Assembly: GCA_045605145.1 (NCBI GenBank)
Contig: JAZUPH010000032.1
Location: forward strand, 1-9,860
Length of the DNA: 9,860 nt
From: CAMNAO01 sp045605145
Lineage (GTDB): Bacteria; Bacillota; Clostridia; Oscillospirales; Oscillospiraceae
Reading direction: 5' to 3'
Part shown: in pieces, positions 1 to 8,412 of the stretch
Position numbering within the stretch: position 1 is the stretch's first letter
Layout of the letters: every line of letters begins with the position of its first letter
Program-made: the position numbers and the translations under genes
The notes under the pieces: model-generated
Databases searched by the model: none
Told to the model about the DNA's origin: nothing
What the model saw: only the letters and a program-made list of their open reading frames with translations

Positions 1-12
1 TAGCTTCTGCAT
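1..12 (-). CDS. argH: argininosuccinate lyase, N-terminal fragment (runs off the window)
   Basis: Only four codons are visible on the minus strand (Met-Gln-Lys-Leu), starting 24 bases downstream of the argG stop codon. An AAAGGAT ribosome-binding sequence precedes the ATG. Argininosuccinate lyases of Firmicutes commonly start with a short hydrophilic stretch followed by LWGGRF, so Met-Gln-Lys-Leu fits. argG-argH is also a very common gene order. The enzyme splits argininosuccinate into arginine and fumarate, the last step of arginine synthesis. The assignment rests on context and four residues, so it is provisional. Confidence 0.45.
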
Positions 13-36
13 GGTGAGTATCCTTTCGGATAGAGT

Positions 37-1263
<1,227 letters not shown>

Positions 1264-1278
1264 GAAAATGCCTCCATA

Positions 1279-1314
1279 TGCATGAAAATGCGTTATTTAA
1301 TGCATATTTATACT
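1279..1314 (-). promoter_or_regulatory. two candidate ARG boxes (ArgR operator) over the argG promoter
   Basis: Two related 14-mers, TGCATGAAAATGCG (1279-1292) and TGCATATTTATACT (1301-1314), match the general ARG-box form TGNAT-N4-ATNCA with some mismatches. Their starts are 22 bp apart, about two helical turns. Arginine repressor hexamers typically bind paired boxes at about this spacing. The promoter-proximal box overlaps the -10 hexamer and the other lies just past the predicted transcription start, a layout suited to repression by arginine. Part of the box sequence (CATGAAAATGC) recurs at 1261-1271 across the start codon. No ArgR gene is in the window, so the regulator is inferred. Confidence 0.5.
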
Positions 1315-1338
1315 AATCCATTCATTGCTCATAGTCAA
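1310..1338 (-). promoter_or_regulatory. sigma-A type promoter of argG
   Basis: On the minus strand a TTGACT -35 element (1333-1338) is separated by exactly 17 bases from a TAGTAT -10 element (1310-1315). Transcription would start near 1303, giving a leader of about 40 bases before the argG ATG at 1263. Both hexamers are close to the TTGACA/TATAAT consensus. The call is by eye. Confidence 0.7.
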
Positions 1339-1567
1339 GTGTTTTTTTAATTCGGTCAAAATATTCTACGTTTTGATGCCTGGTGCGCCTTTTGATGCGG
1401 TCAATTTGATCAAGTTGATGCATGTCCTGTGCAATTTGCGCGTACATTTTTATTCACTGAATGCTGCATAACGCATTATGACAAAGCGAAGCGGGTAAAA
1501 CGCTCCCGAATACGGGCGCAAAAGCCTGCCTCATGCCGGGAATGTTGTGATTTAACAGGCACAAGTA
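1339..1567. other. non-coding divergent spacer with palindromes
   Basis: No convincing gene lies in this AT-rich part of the argG-dapA spacer. It holds an inverted repeat TCAAAA/TTTTGA (1356-1361 with 1371-1376) and an 18-bp imperfect palindrome, TCAATTTGATCAAGTTGA (1401-1418, 16 of 18 positions symmetric). GGTCAA and TTTTGATGC are each repeated directly. A short stem CCCG-AATA-CGGG lies at 1505-1516. The palindromes look like operator sites for an unidentified DNA-binding regulator, but no family can be named. No L-box (lysine riboswitch) or T-box core was recognised. Confidence 0.4.
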
Positions 1568-1596
1568 TTGCAAAAAAAGGAGCATTGTGTTAACAT
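1568..1596 (+). promoter_or_regulatory. possible promoter of the dapA-lysA operon
   Basis: TTGCAA (1568-1573), a 17-base spacer and TAACAT (1591-1596) form a moderate sigma-A type match, four of six bases in each hexamer. The -10 lies within an inverted repeat AACAT-GACC-ATGTT (1592-1605). A second -10-like TATAAA follows at 1606-1611 but lacks a good -35. The operon must be transcribed from somewhere in this spacer, but the exact promoter is uncertain. Confidence 0.3.
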
Positions 1597-1613
1597 GACC
1601 ATGTTTATAAAAT

Positions 1614-1680
1614 GGGGTGTAAGTGGGATTATATCCTGCGCCCCGAAACACTTTGTCCTATTCAGCGGTTTCGCTTTTAT
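1614..1680 (+). promoter_or_regulatory. structured leader of the dapA operon
   Basis: If transcription starts near 1600, the leader RNA can form a hairpin at 1614-1644. GGGGTG pairs with CGCCCC (one G-U pair), followed by an internal loop and an inner GGAT/ATCC stem. A small AGCG-GTTT-CGCT hairpin (1664-1675) followed by TTTATTT then lies just before the Shine-Dalgarno, resembling a weak terminator. This could modulate expression, but neither element matches a riboswitch class I recognise. Confidence 0.3.
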
Positions 1681-1693
1681 TTCAGGAGGCATT

Positions 1694-2581
1694 ATGAAAA
1701 GTACTGTATTTACCGGCATCGCAACTGCGCTCGTCACCCCTCTGACCCCTGACGGAGTGGATTTTCCCCGCCTGGGCAAACTTATCGACTGGCAGATCGA
1801 GAAGGGCATCGATGCCCTTGTTATCTGCGGTACCACCGGCGAAGGTTCCACCCTCACGGATAAAGAGCATCGTGCCGTCATCGAGTACTCTGTTGAGCGT
1901 ATTAACGGTCGCGTACCTGCCATCGCCGGTACCGGCAGCAACGATACCGCTTACGCCATCGACCTGAGCCGCTTTGCCTGCAAAGCGGGCGCTGATGCCC
2001 TGCTTGTTGTCTCTCCTTATTATAATAAGGCTACTCAGAATGGCCTTGTCAAATCCTTCAGCATGATCGCAGATGCCGCTGATAAGCCGGTCATATTATA
2101 TAATGTACCCTCCCGCACCGGTGTCAACATTACTCCCGCCACCTGCAAAAAGCTGAGCACCCACGGCAACATTGCTGCAATTAAAGAGGCCAGCGGCAAC
2201 ATCTCCCAGATAGTGGAGCTTGCGTCCCTGGTTGGTGATGATATGGACATCTACTCCGGCAATGACGACCAGATCGTTCCTGTCCTGTCCATCGGCGGCA
2301 AGGGCTGCATCTCTGTGCTGTCCAATGTGCTGCCCCACGAGACCTGCGAGATCTGCAGGCGCTTCTTCGCCGGCGATGTCAAGGGTGCAGCCGAGCTGCA
2401 GCTGCGCTACCTGCCCCTTGTGAACGCCCTCTTTTCCGAGGTGAATCCCATCCCTGCCAAGGCCGCCATGGCTGCCATGGGCTGGTGTGAGGATTACGTC
2501 CGCCTTCCTCTTACCACTATGGAAGAGTCCAACCGTAAGGTCCTGCTCGACCTGATGCGCCGCGAGGGTATAGAAGTATGA
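1694..2581 (+). CDS. dapA: 4-hydroxy-tetrahydrodipicolinate synthase
   Basis: This 295-residue cytosolic enzyme condenses pyruvate with aspartate semialdehyde, the first committed step of the DAP/lysine branch. It shows the class I aldolase (TIM-barrel) hallmarks: the GTTGE loop (46-50), tyrosines in SPYYNK (109-110), YNVPSRTG (136-143) with the carboxylate-binding Arg141, and the Schiff-base Lys164 in IKEASG. The reading frame is open upstream to a TTG at 1568. The ATG at 1694 is chosen because AGGAGG (1684-1689) sits just before it and the protein then has the normal family N-terminus and length. It is the first gene of the operon and overlaps dapB by four bases. Feedback inhibition by lysine is known for some family members, but the sequence alone does not settle it here. 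Confidence 0.96.
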   Translation: MKSTVFTGIATALVTPLTPDGVDFPRLGKLIDWQIEKGIDALVICGTTGEGSTLTDKEHRAVIEYSVERINGRVPAIAGTGSNDTAYAIDLSRFACKAGADALLVVSPYYNKATQNGLVKSFSMIADAADKPVILYNVPSRTGVNITPATCKKLSTHGNIAAIKEASGNISQIVELASLVGDDMDIYSGNDDQIVPVLSIGGKGCISVLSNVLPHETCEICRRFFAGDVKGAAELQLRYLPLVNALFSEVNPIPAKAAMAAMGWCEDYVRLPLTTMEESNRKVLLDLMRREGIEV

Positions 2582-3324
2582 AGGTGCTGCTCAACGGCGC
2601 CGCCGGCTACATGGGGCGCGAGGTCGTTAAGCTGACCGAAAGGAATTTTCGCGGCAGTGAGCTTGCCGCCGGCGTGGATATAAGCGGCAAGGACGGCTGC
2701 TTTAAAAGCCTTTGCGAATACTCCGGCTGTGCCGATGTAATCGTTGATTTTTCCCACCATGCCGCTGTTGGTGCGCTGCTGGATTATGCCGTGGCCAATA
2801 AGCTCCCTGTCGTGGTGGCGACCACGGGGCATGACGATGCCGAGCTGCAGTTTATTTCCGCTGCCGCCGTACACGTTCCCGTTTTCCACACTGCCAATAT
2901 GTCCATCGGCGTTGCCCTTTTGGCTGAGCTGGCGGTAAAGGCCGCTTCTGTATTCCCTGAGGCGGATGTTGAGATAGTGGAAACCCACCACAACCGCAAG
3001 CTGGACGCACCCAGCGGTACCGCACTGATGCTGGCCAACGAACTGTGCGCCGCCCGCGAGGGCAGCAGCATCGTCACCGGCCGCAGCGGACACTGCGTCC
3101 GCAAACCCGGCGACATCGGTGTCAGCGCCGTTCGCCGCGGCAATATTGCCGGGATTCACGAAGTGATAGTCTCTACCGATAATGAGACCATCACCATTAA
3201 ACATGAGGTGCATGACCGCGCCCTGTTCGCACAGGGTGCCCTTGCTGCCGCCGCCTTCCTTGTGGGGCAGCAGCCGGGACTTTATACCATGCAGGATATG
3301 ATCAAGTCTGGAGGCGATCAATAA
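2578..3324 (+). CDS. dapB: 4-hydroxy-tetrahydrodipicolinate reductase
   Basis: This 248-residue NAD(P)H-dependent reductase converts the DapA product to tetrahydrodipicolinate. The N-terminal Rossmann motif is GAAGYMG (7-13). DFSH (57-60) and ATTG (81-84) belong to the nucleotide-binding half. The catalytic signature ETHHNRKLDAPSGTA (135-149) carries His137 and Lys141, equivalent to His159 and Lys163 of the E. coli enzyme. The ATG overlaps the dapA stop (ATGA), with GAGGG at 2564-2568, so the two genes are probably translationally coupled. The length is normal for the short, Firmicutes-like form. Its product is the substrate of the Ddh enzyme encoded next. Confidence 0.96.
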   Translation: MKVLLNGAAGYMGREVVKLTERNFRGSELAAGVDISGKDGCFKSLCEYSGCADVIVDFSHHAAVGALLDYAVANKLPVVVATTGHDDAELQFISAAAVHVPVFHTANMSIGVALLAELAVKAASVFPEADVEIVETHHNRKLDAPSGTALMLANELCAAREGSSIVTGRSGHCVRKPGDIGVSAVRRGNIAGIHEVIVSTDNETITIKHEVHDRALFAQGALAAAAFLVGQQPGLYTMQDMIKSGGDQ

Positions 3325-4307
3325 TGATCAGAGCCGCTATTGCCGGTTACGGCAATCTGGGCAAGGGCGTAGAGTGTGCCATTGCCGCCAATGAAGATAT
3401 TGAACTGGTGGGTGTTTTCACCCGCCGTCCGCCCGAAAGTGTAAAGCTGCTTACCGCCGGCGTGCCTGTTTATCACATGGACAGCATTACTGATTTTAAG
3501 AATGACATCGATGTTATCCTTATCTGCGGCGGCAGTGCAACAGACCTGCCCACTATGACTCCCGCCCTGGCGGAGCATTTTAATGTTATCGACAGCTTTG
3601 ATACCCATGCCAATGTGCCCGCGCACTTTGCAAATGTGGACGCCGCCGCGAAAAAGGGCGGTAAGGCCGCAATGATCTCCGTGGGCTGGGATCCCGGTAT
3701 GTTCTCTCTCAACCGCGTCTACGCCTCCTGCGTGCTGCCCATGGGCAGTGATTACACCTTCTGGGGCCGCGGAGTCAGCCAGGGTCACAGCGATGCGATC
3801 CGACGAATACCCGGCGTACTTGACGCCCGTCAGTACACCGTACCCGTGCCCGAGGCTGTTGACAGCGTCAGAGCAGGGGAGGAGCCGCAGCTGACCACCC
3901 GACAGAAGCATACCCGTGAGTGCTATGTCGTGGCGCAGGAGGGAGCGGATCTTGCTGCCATCGAAACTGCCATCAAGACCATGCCCAACTACTTTGCTGA
4001 CTACGACACTACTGTTGAGTTCATCACCATGGAAGAGCTTCGCCGCGACCACAGCGGACTGCCCCACGGCGGAAGCGTGATCCGCAGCGGACGCACCGGC
4101 ATGAACGGTGAGCACAAGGCCACCATTGAGTATTCGCTCAATCTGGATTCCAATCCAGAGTTTACCGGCAGTGTCCTGGTTGCTTACGCCCGCGCCCTCA
4201 AGCGCATTGCTGACCGCGGCACTACCGGCTGCCTTACCGTATTCGATGTGGCTCCGGCAGATCTTTCACCCCTCAGCGCCCAGGAACTTCGGGCTCATAT
4301 GCTGTAA
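3324..4307 (+). CDS. ddh: meso-diaminopimelate dehydrogenase
   Basis: This 327-residue NADPH-dependent enzyme reductively aminates tetrahydrodipicolinate with ammonia directly to meso-DAP, replacing the succinylase, acetylase or LL-DAP aminotransferase steps and DapF. Recognisable features are the Rossmann motif GYGNLG (8-13), TRRP (33-36), CGGSATDLP (68-76), SFDTH (91-95), WDPGMFSLNR (122-131) and the family-typical FWGRGVSQGHSDAIRR segment (from 147). The length matches the Corynebacterium glutamicum enzyme family. The start codon shares one base with the dapB TAA and is preceded by GGAGG (3310-3314). Its position directly after dapAB supports the single-step route. Ddh is patchily distributed among bacteria, so acquisition by transfer in some ancestor is possible, but base use here resembles its neighbours. 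Confidence 0.95.
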   Translation: MIRAAIAGYGNLGKGVECAIAANEDIELVGVFTRRPPESVKLLTAGVPVYHMDSITDFKNDIDVILICGGSATDLPTMTPALAEHFNVIDSFDTHANVPAHFANVDAAAKKGGKAAMISVGWDPGMFSLNRVYASCVLPMGSDYTFWGRGVSQGHSDAIRRIPGVLDARQYTVPVPEAVDSVRAGEEPQLTTRQKHTRECYVVAQEGADLAAIETAIKTMPNYFADYDTTVEFITMEELRRDHSGLPHGGSVIRSGRTGMNGEHKATIEYSLNLDSNPEFTGSVLVAYARALKRIADRGTTGCLTVFDVAPADLSPLSAQELRAHML

Positions 4308-4343
4308 TTGCTGTATTTATTTTGATTTGGGGATATTATTGAT

Positions 4344-5669
4344 ATGGAATATAAGGTTGTAAAGTTCGGCGGCAGCTCCCTTGCCAGTGCCGAACAGATA
4401 AAGAAAGCAGAAGCTATTATCCGCAGTGACACCAACCGCCGCATGGTTGTTGTGTCAGCACCCGGCAAGCGCTTTAGCGGCGACGAAAAGGTCACCGATA
4501 TGCTCTACTCCTGCTATGATGAGGCTGAGGCCGGCCGTCCCTACGATGCCATTCTCTCCCGCATCCGCGCAAGATTTGACGATATCATCGCCGGCCTGGG
4601 CATGGACATGTCCCTTGATGAGGATTTTGCCGCCATCAGCGCCCATCTGGCCTCCAACCCCCAGCGCGACTATATGGCCAGCCGCGGCGAATATCTCAAT
4701 GCCCGCATCATTGCCAACTATCTGGGCTTTGAATTTGTAGATGCTGCCGACTTCATATGCTTCAATAGCGACGGCAGCTTTGAGTGGGAGGTCAGCAACC
4801 GCGCCGTGTTTGCCGCCCTCAGACGCGTCAAATACGCGGTCATCCCCGGCTTTTACGGTGCTGACGAATGGGGCAAGATCCACACCTTCTCCCGCGGCGG
4901 TTCCGATCTGACGGGTGCCATCGTTGCCCGCGCGCTGCAGGCCGACATTTACGAGAACTGGACCGACGTGTCCGGTATGCTCATGGCCGATCCCCGCGTT
5001 GTGGATTCCCCCAAGACCATCCCGCTCATTACATATAAAGAACTGCGTGAGCTCAGCTACATGGGCGCCTCCGTCCTCCATGAGGATGCGGTTTTCCCCG
5101 TGCGCAAGGCCGGTATCCCCATCAACATCCGCAACACCAACCGTCCCGAGGACAATGGCACCATGATCGTCCCCATGGTGGAAGAGAAGGCGGAGTCCCG
5201 CTCCATTACCGGTATCGCCGCCCGCAACGGCTTCTCCACCATCACCATTGAGAAGGCCATGATGAACGGCGAGGTGGGCTTTGGCCGCCGCGTTCTGTCC
5301 GTCCTTGAAGACTGCAACATCAACTTTGAGCATATCCCCTCCGGTATCGACACCATGTCCGTCATCGTCGCCACTGAGGAGCTTGCGCCTCACCGCAGCC
5401 GGATCATGGATCTCATCTGCCACGCGGTGCAGCCGGATATTATTTATCTGGAGGATGATCTTGCGATGATCGCCGTCGTGGGCCGCGGTATGGTCAGGGC
5501 CAAGGGCATTGCCGCCCGCGTGCTGTCCGCCATTGCCGAGGCGAACATCAATGTCCGCATGATAAACCAGGGATCCAGCGAGCTGAACATCATCGTCGGT
5601 GTTGATAACGGCGATAAGGAGACGGCGATCAGAGCCATCTACAACGAATTTGAAGGGGAGAAAAACTGA
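4344..5669 (+). CDS. lysC: aspartate kinase with two C-terminal ACT domains
   Basis: This 441-residue enzyme phosphorylates L-aspartate, the entry step to lysine, threonine, methionine and DAP. The amino-acid kinase domain (about 1-280) carries KFGGSS (7-12), SRGE (113-116), TFSRGGSDLTGA (181-192) and TDVSGMLMADPR (207-218). Two ACT regulatory domains follow (about 290-365 and 373-438), the second including the INQGSSELNI segment (407-416). ACT domains in this family bind end-product amino acids. Co-transcription with dap/lysA suggests a lysine-responsive isozyme, but the effector cannot be read from sequence alone. It is the only gene in the operon with a real gap upstream (36 AT-rich bases), and GGGGA (4329-4333) serves as its Shine-Dalgarno. 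It overlaps lysA by one base. Confidence 0.95.
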   Translation: MEYKVVKFGGSSLASAEQIKKAEAIIRSDTNRRMVVVSAPGKRFSGDEKVTDMLYSCYDEAEAGRPYDAILSRIRARFDDIIAGLGMDMSLDEDFAAISAHLASNPQRDYMASRGEYLNARIIANYLGFEFVDAADFICFNSDGSFEWEVSNRAVFAALRRVKYAVIPGFYGADEWGKIHTFSRGGSDLTGAIVARALQADIYENWTDVSGMLMADPRVVDSPKTIPLITYKELRELSYMGASVLHEDAVFPVRKAGIPINIRNTNRPEDNGTMIVPMVEEKAESRSITGIAARNGFSTITIEKAMMNGEVGFGRRVLSVLEDCNINFEHIPSGIDTMSVIVATEELAPHRSRIMDLICHAVQPDIIYLEDDLAMIAVVGRGMVRAKGIAARVLSAIAEANINVRMINQGSSELNIIVGVDNGDKETAIRAIYNEFEGEKN

Positions 5670-6961
5670 TGATAATGCCCGGCACCGGCGTAAATGAAAA
5701 AGGGAATCTCACCCTTGCCGGCCGCGACACTGTTGAGCTTGCCGAAAAATACGGCACGCCCCTGTATCTGACCAATGAGGCGCGCCTGCGTGAGAACTGC
5801 CGTACCTATGTGGACACCATGAACAGTGCCTTCGCCTCCGCCCTGCCGCTTTACGCCAGCAAGGCGCTCAGCTGCAAGCGCGTCTATCAGATCGTCGCCG
5901 AAGAGGGAATGGGCACCGATGTGGTCTCCGCGGGTGAGATGTATATTGCTCTGCAGGCCGGCTTCCCCGCCGGGAAGATATTCTTCCACGGCAACAGCAA
6001 GCCCCTTGACGAGATTTACTTTGCCATCGAGCATGATATCGGCTACTTCATCATCGACAATATTGATGAGCTTCGCCGTGTTGACGCCGCTGCTGCACAG
6101 CTTGGCAAAAAGCAGAAGGCGCTCCTGCGCCTCACCCCCGGTATCGACACCCACACCTTTGAGGCGGTGCGCACCGGGCAGGTCGATTCAAAATTCGGCG
6201 TTGCCATCGAGACGGGGCAGGCGATGGACTTCCTGCGTCTTGCCCTCACTATGGAAAATGTGGTCATAGACGGCTTCCACTGCCACATTGGTTCCCAGAT
6301 TTTTGACAGTAAGCCCTTTCTTGACAGCGCGGTCATCATGCTTGCCTTCATCGCCCAAGCGAAGCGCGAACTGGGCTTTGAGACAAAGATGCTCAACCTC
6401 GGCGGCGGCTACGGCGTGCGCTATACCCAGGCTGACCCCTGTGTTGACATCGCCGCAGAGATCCGACTGGTTGCCGCCCGCGTGAAAGAGCTTTGCGCCC
6501 ACTACGGCGTTGACGAACCCATGATACTTATGGAGCCCGGACGAAGCATCGTTGCCGACACCACCCTCACGCTTTACACGGTAAACGCCGTTAAGGAGAT
6601 TCCCGGTGTGCGCAGCTATGTCAGCGTAGACGGCGGCATGACCGATAACCCCCGTTACGCCTTGTACGGCTCAAAATATGAGGTGCATGTGGCCAATAAG
6701 GCCGCCCAGCCCCGCGACTATGTGGCAACCATCGCCGGCCGCTGCTGCGAAAGCGGCGACATGATCGGCGAAGAGATGCCCATTCAGCGCCCCTCCTGCG
6801 GTGACACCGTGGCTGTCATGGTCACCGGCGCCTACAACTACTCCATGGCCTCCAACTACAACTGCGTGCCCCGCCCGCCCATGGTCATGGTCAACGAAGA
6901 CGGCGACTACCTCGCCATCCGCCGCGAAACCTTTGAGGATATCGTGTCCCGCGACCTGTGA
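5669..6961 (+). CDS. lysA: diaminopimelate decarboxylase
   Basis: This 430-residue PLP enzyme of fold type III decarboxylates meso-DAP to L-lysine, the final step of the pathway. Motifs in order are YASKA (62-66, with Lys65 as the PLP lysine), HGNSK (107-111), HCHIGSQI (204-211), GGGYG (245-249, phosphate binding), EPGRSIV (289-295), the CESGD motif (360-364) whose Cys360 comes from the partner subunit, and GAYNYSMASNYN (387-398). The ATG at 5669 overlaps the lysC stop (TGATG), with GGGGAG (5655-5660) upstream. An in-frame ATG at 5675 is an alternative start. It is the last gene of the operon, followed 21 bases later by an intrinsic terminator. It draws meso-DAP away from peptidoglycan synthesis, so its level sets the DAP/lysine balance. 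Confidence 0.96.
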   Translation: MIMPGTGVNEKGNLTLAGRDTVELAEKYGTPLYLTNEARLRENCRTYVDTMNSAFASALPLYASKALSCKRVYQIVAEEGMGTDVVSAGEMYIALQAGFPAGKIFFHGNSKPLDEIYFAIEHDIGYFIIDNIDELRRVDAAAAQLGKKQKALLRLTPGIDTHTFEAVRTGQVDSKFGVAIETGQAMDFLRLALTMENVVIDGFHCHIGSQIFDSKPFLDSAVIMLAFIAQAKRELGFETKMLNLGGGYGVRYTQADPCVDIAAEIRLVAARVKELCAHYGVDEPMILMEPGRSIVADTTLTLYTVNAVKEIPGVRSYVSVDGGMTDNPRYALYGSKYEVHVANKAAQPRDYVATIAGRCCESGDMIGEEMPIQRPSCGDTVAVMVTGAYNYSMASNYNCVPRPPMVMVNEDGDYLAIRRETFEDIVSRDL

Positions 6962-6982
6962 TGCGAAAAATTATGTAAACTG

Positions 6983-7020
6983 AAATGCCCCTGACGGTCT
7001 TTCCTGTCAGAGGCATTTTT
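6983..7020 (+). terminator. intrinsic terminator of the dapA-lysA operon
   Basis: AAATGCC-C-CTGAC (6983-6995) pairs with GTCAG-A-GGCATTT (7006-7018) around a 10-base loop, giving a 12-bp stem with one C/A mismatch. It is flanked by an A-rich and a T-rich side. The stem begins 21 bases after the lysA stop, so it ends the plus-strand operon. Confidence 0.85.
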
Positions 7021-7031
7021 TATATATCGCG

Positions 7032-7100
7032 CCCCGTAGGGGAGCCTTTATCAGCCTCCCCCAATGGGGGAGGGGGACCGCGCGCAGCGTGGTGGAAGGG
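7032..7100. repeat. two-hairpin G/C-rich intergenic repeat, variant A
   Basis: A perfect 8-bp stem CCTCCCCC-AAT-GGGGGAGG (7055-7073) is followed directly by a second 7-bp stem, ACCGCGC-GCA-GCGTGGT (7077-7093, one G-U pair), and a purine-rich tail. A small CCCC-GTA-GGGG stem (7032-7042) precedes them. The element sits between two terminators in a convergent gap, a neutral site typical of REP/MITE-like repeats. It shares its layout, though not its exact sequence, with the element at 9756-9805. The boundaries are approximate. Confidence 0.55.
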
Positions 7101-7145
7101 GGAGAGAAACGCACATCCCCGTATCACCCCACCTCACTACAGCAC

Positions 7146-7174
7146 AAAGCGCCCCGGTCAACCCGGGGCGCTTT
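7146..7174 (-). terminator. intrinsic terminator of alaA
   Basis: A perfect 12-bp stem, AAAGCGCCCCGG (7146-7157) with CCGGGGCGCTTT (7163-7174), encloses a 5-base loop. It starts 11 bases beyond the alaA stop codon on the minus strand. The A/T-flanked symmetrical stem could also work as a backup terminator for the opposing lysA transcript. Confidence 0.75.
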
Positions 7175-7185
7175 ATCGTATATAC

Positions 7186-8400
7186 TTACTTCCTGTACCG
7201 CTTCAGATAGTCTGCAATGCGGCTCACCGCATCCTCCAGCACGTCGATCTGGGGCAGATACACAATGCGGAAATGGTCCGGTGCATCCCAGTTAAAGCCC
7301 GTGCCGCAGGTGACCAGCACCTTCTTCTTGCGCAGCAGACCCAGGGCGAACTCCTGATCATCCTTGATATCGTACACCTTGGGATCCAGCTTGGGGAAGA
7401 TGTAGAAGGCAGCGTCGGGTCTTACTGCCGACACACCGGGGATCTCATTAATGGCCTTGTGAATATACTCGCGCTGATCGTAAATGCTGCCGCCGGGCAC
7501 GATCAGCTCATTACTGCTCTGATATCCGCCCAGCGCGGTCTGTACGATGCTCTGCGCCGGCACATTGGAGCAAAGGCGCATACTGCTCAGCAGGTTAAGC
7601 CCCTCGATATATCCCTTCGCCCGCGTCTTGTCACCTGCAAGACACAGCCAGCCGATGCGGTAACCGGCCACGCGGTGCGACTTGGACAGGCCGTTGAAGC
7701 ACAGCGTCAGAAGGTCTGGCGCAAGGGAGGCGATGGCAATATGCTCCTTGCCGTCCATGACCAGACGGTCGTAGATCTCATCGGCGAAGATGATAAGGTC
7801 ATGCTCCCGGGCGATATTGACAATGCCCTGCAGCACTTCTTTGGAATACAGCACGCCCGTGGGATTGTTGGGGTTGATGACGACTATGCCCTTGGTGCGG
7901 GGGGTGATCTTCGCCTTGATGTCGTCCAGATCCGGGTTCCAGTGGTCATCCTCGTTGCAGCGGTAGTGCACCGCGTGACCGCCCGCCAGGGACACGGACG
8001 CCGTCCACAGCGGGTAGTCGGGCATGGGGATGAGTATCTCGTCGCCGTTGTCCAGCAGACCCTGCATACTCATGGTGATCAGCTCACTCACGCCGTTTCC
8101 GGTGTAAATGTCCTCGATGCCCACATTGGGTATGCGCTTTAGCTGGCAGTACTGCATTATCGCCTTGCGCGCGGAGAACAGCCCCTTGGAATTGGAGTAT
8201 CCCTCACTGCTGCGCAGGTTGTATATCATGTCCACGATTATCTCGTCCGGCGCTTTAAGGCCGAAGGGGGCGGGGTTGCCGATGTTCAGCTTTATGATGT
8301 CGATGCCGTTGGCCTCCATCCTGTTGGCCTCATCCATTACCGGGCCGCGGATGTCGTAGCACACGTTGTCCAGCTTGTGCGATTTTTCAAAATATCTCAT
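7186..8400 (-). CDS. alaA: alanine aminotransferase, AlaA-type class I PLP enzyme
   Basis: This 404-residue cytosolic transaminase most likely exchanges pyruvate plus glutamate with alanine plus 2-oxoglutarate. From memory it is very similar along its whole length to E. coli AlaA (405 residues), including KLDNVCYDIRGPV (9-21), LNIGNPAPFG (38-47) and GNGVSE (101-106). PLP-fold landmarks are NPNNPTG (176-182), Asp207 and Tyr210 in ADEIYD, the Schiff-base Lys240 in GLSKSHRVAGYR, and the substrate-carboxylate Arg near 378 (DHFRI). The frame stays open upstream to a TTG at 8451. The ATG at 8400 is preferred because AGGAGG (8407-8412) lies six bases before it and the N-terminus then aligns with the family. 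The gene converges on the lysine operon and has its own promoter and terminator. Confidence 0.92.
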   Translation of the reverse strand: MRYFEKSHKLDNVCYDIRGPVMDEANRMEANGIDIIKLNIGNPAPFGLKAPDEIIVDMIYNLRSSEGYSNSKGLFSARKAIMQYCQLKRIPNVGIEDIYTGNGVSELITMSMQGLLDNGDEILIPMPDYPLWTASVSLAGGHAVHYRCNEDDHWNPDLDDIKAKITPRTKGIVVINPNNPTGVLYSKEVLQGIVNIAREHDLIIFADEIYDRLVMDGKEHIAIASLAPDLLTLCFNGLSKSHRVAGYRIGWLCLAGDKTRAKGYIEGLNLLSSMRLCSNVPAQSIVQTALGGYQSSNELIVPGGSIYDQREYIHKAINEIPGVSAVRPDAAFYIFPKLDPKVYDIKDDQEFALGLLRKKKVLVTCGTGFNWDAPDHFRIVYLPQIDVLEDAVSRIADYLKRYRK

Positions 8401-8406
8401 GCTTTC

Positions 8407-8412
8407 CCTCCT
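8407..8412 (-). promoter_or_regulatory. Shine-Dalgarno deciding the alaA start
   Basis: A full AGGAGG on the minus strand lies six bases upstream of the ATG at 8400. This favours that start over the in-frame TTG 51 bases upstream, which would add 17 residues not expected in the family. Confidence 0.8.

Noticed and set aside
1568..1693. In-frame N-terminal extension of dapA from a TTG codon
   Set aside because: The AGGAGG directly before 1694 and the standard family N-terminus there make the extension untranslated leader.
1440..1693. Lysine riboswitch (L-box) or T-box upstream of dapA
   Set aside because: I searched by eye for the conserved L-box core and the T-box antiterminator motif and found neither. 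A covariance-model search would be decisive.
4308..4343. Internal promoter in the AT-rich ddh-lysC gap
   Set aside because: TATTAT (4334-4339) is -10-like, but the only -35 candidate is 20 bases away and the start site would fall at or past the lysC start codon.
4455..5423. Long minus-strand open frame (322 codons) opposite lysC
   Set aside because: It is antisense to a complete aspartate kinase, His/Gly/Ala-rich in a way typical of antisense shadow frames, and has no ribosome-binding site.
6985..8142. Plus-strand open frame of 385 codons opposite alaA
   Set aside because: It starts inside the lysA terminator stem, runs through the intergenic repeat and then antisense to alaA, and shows no recognisable domain.
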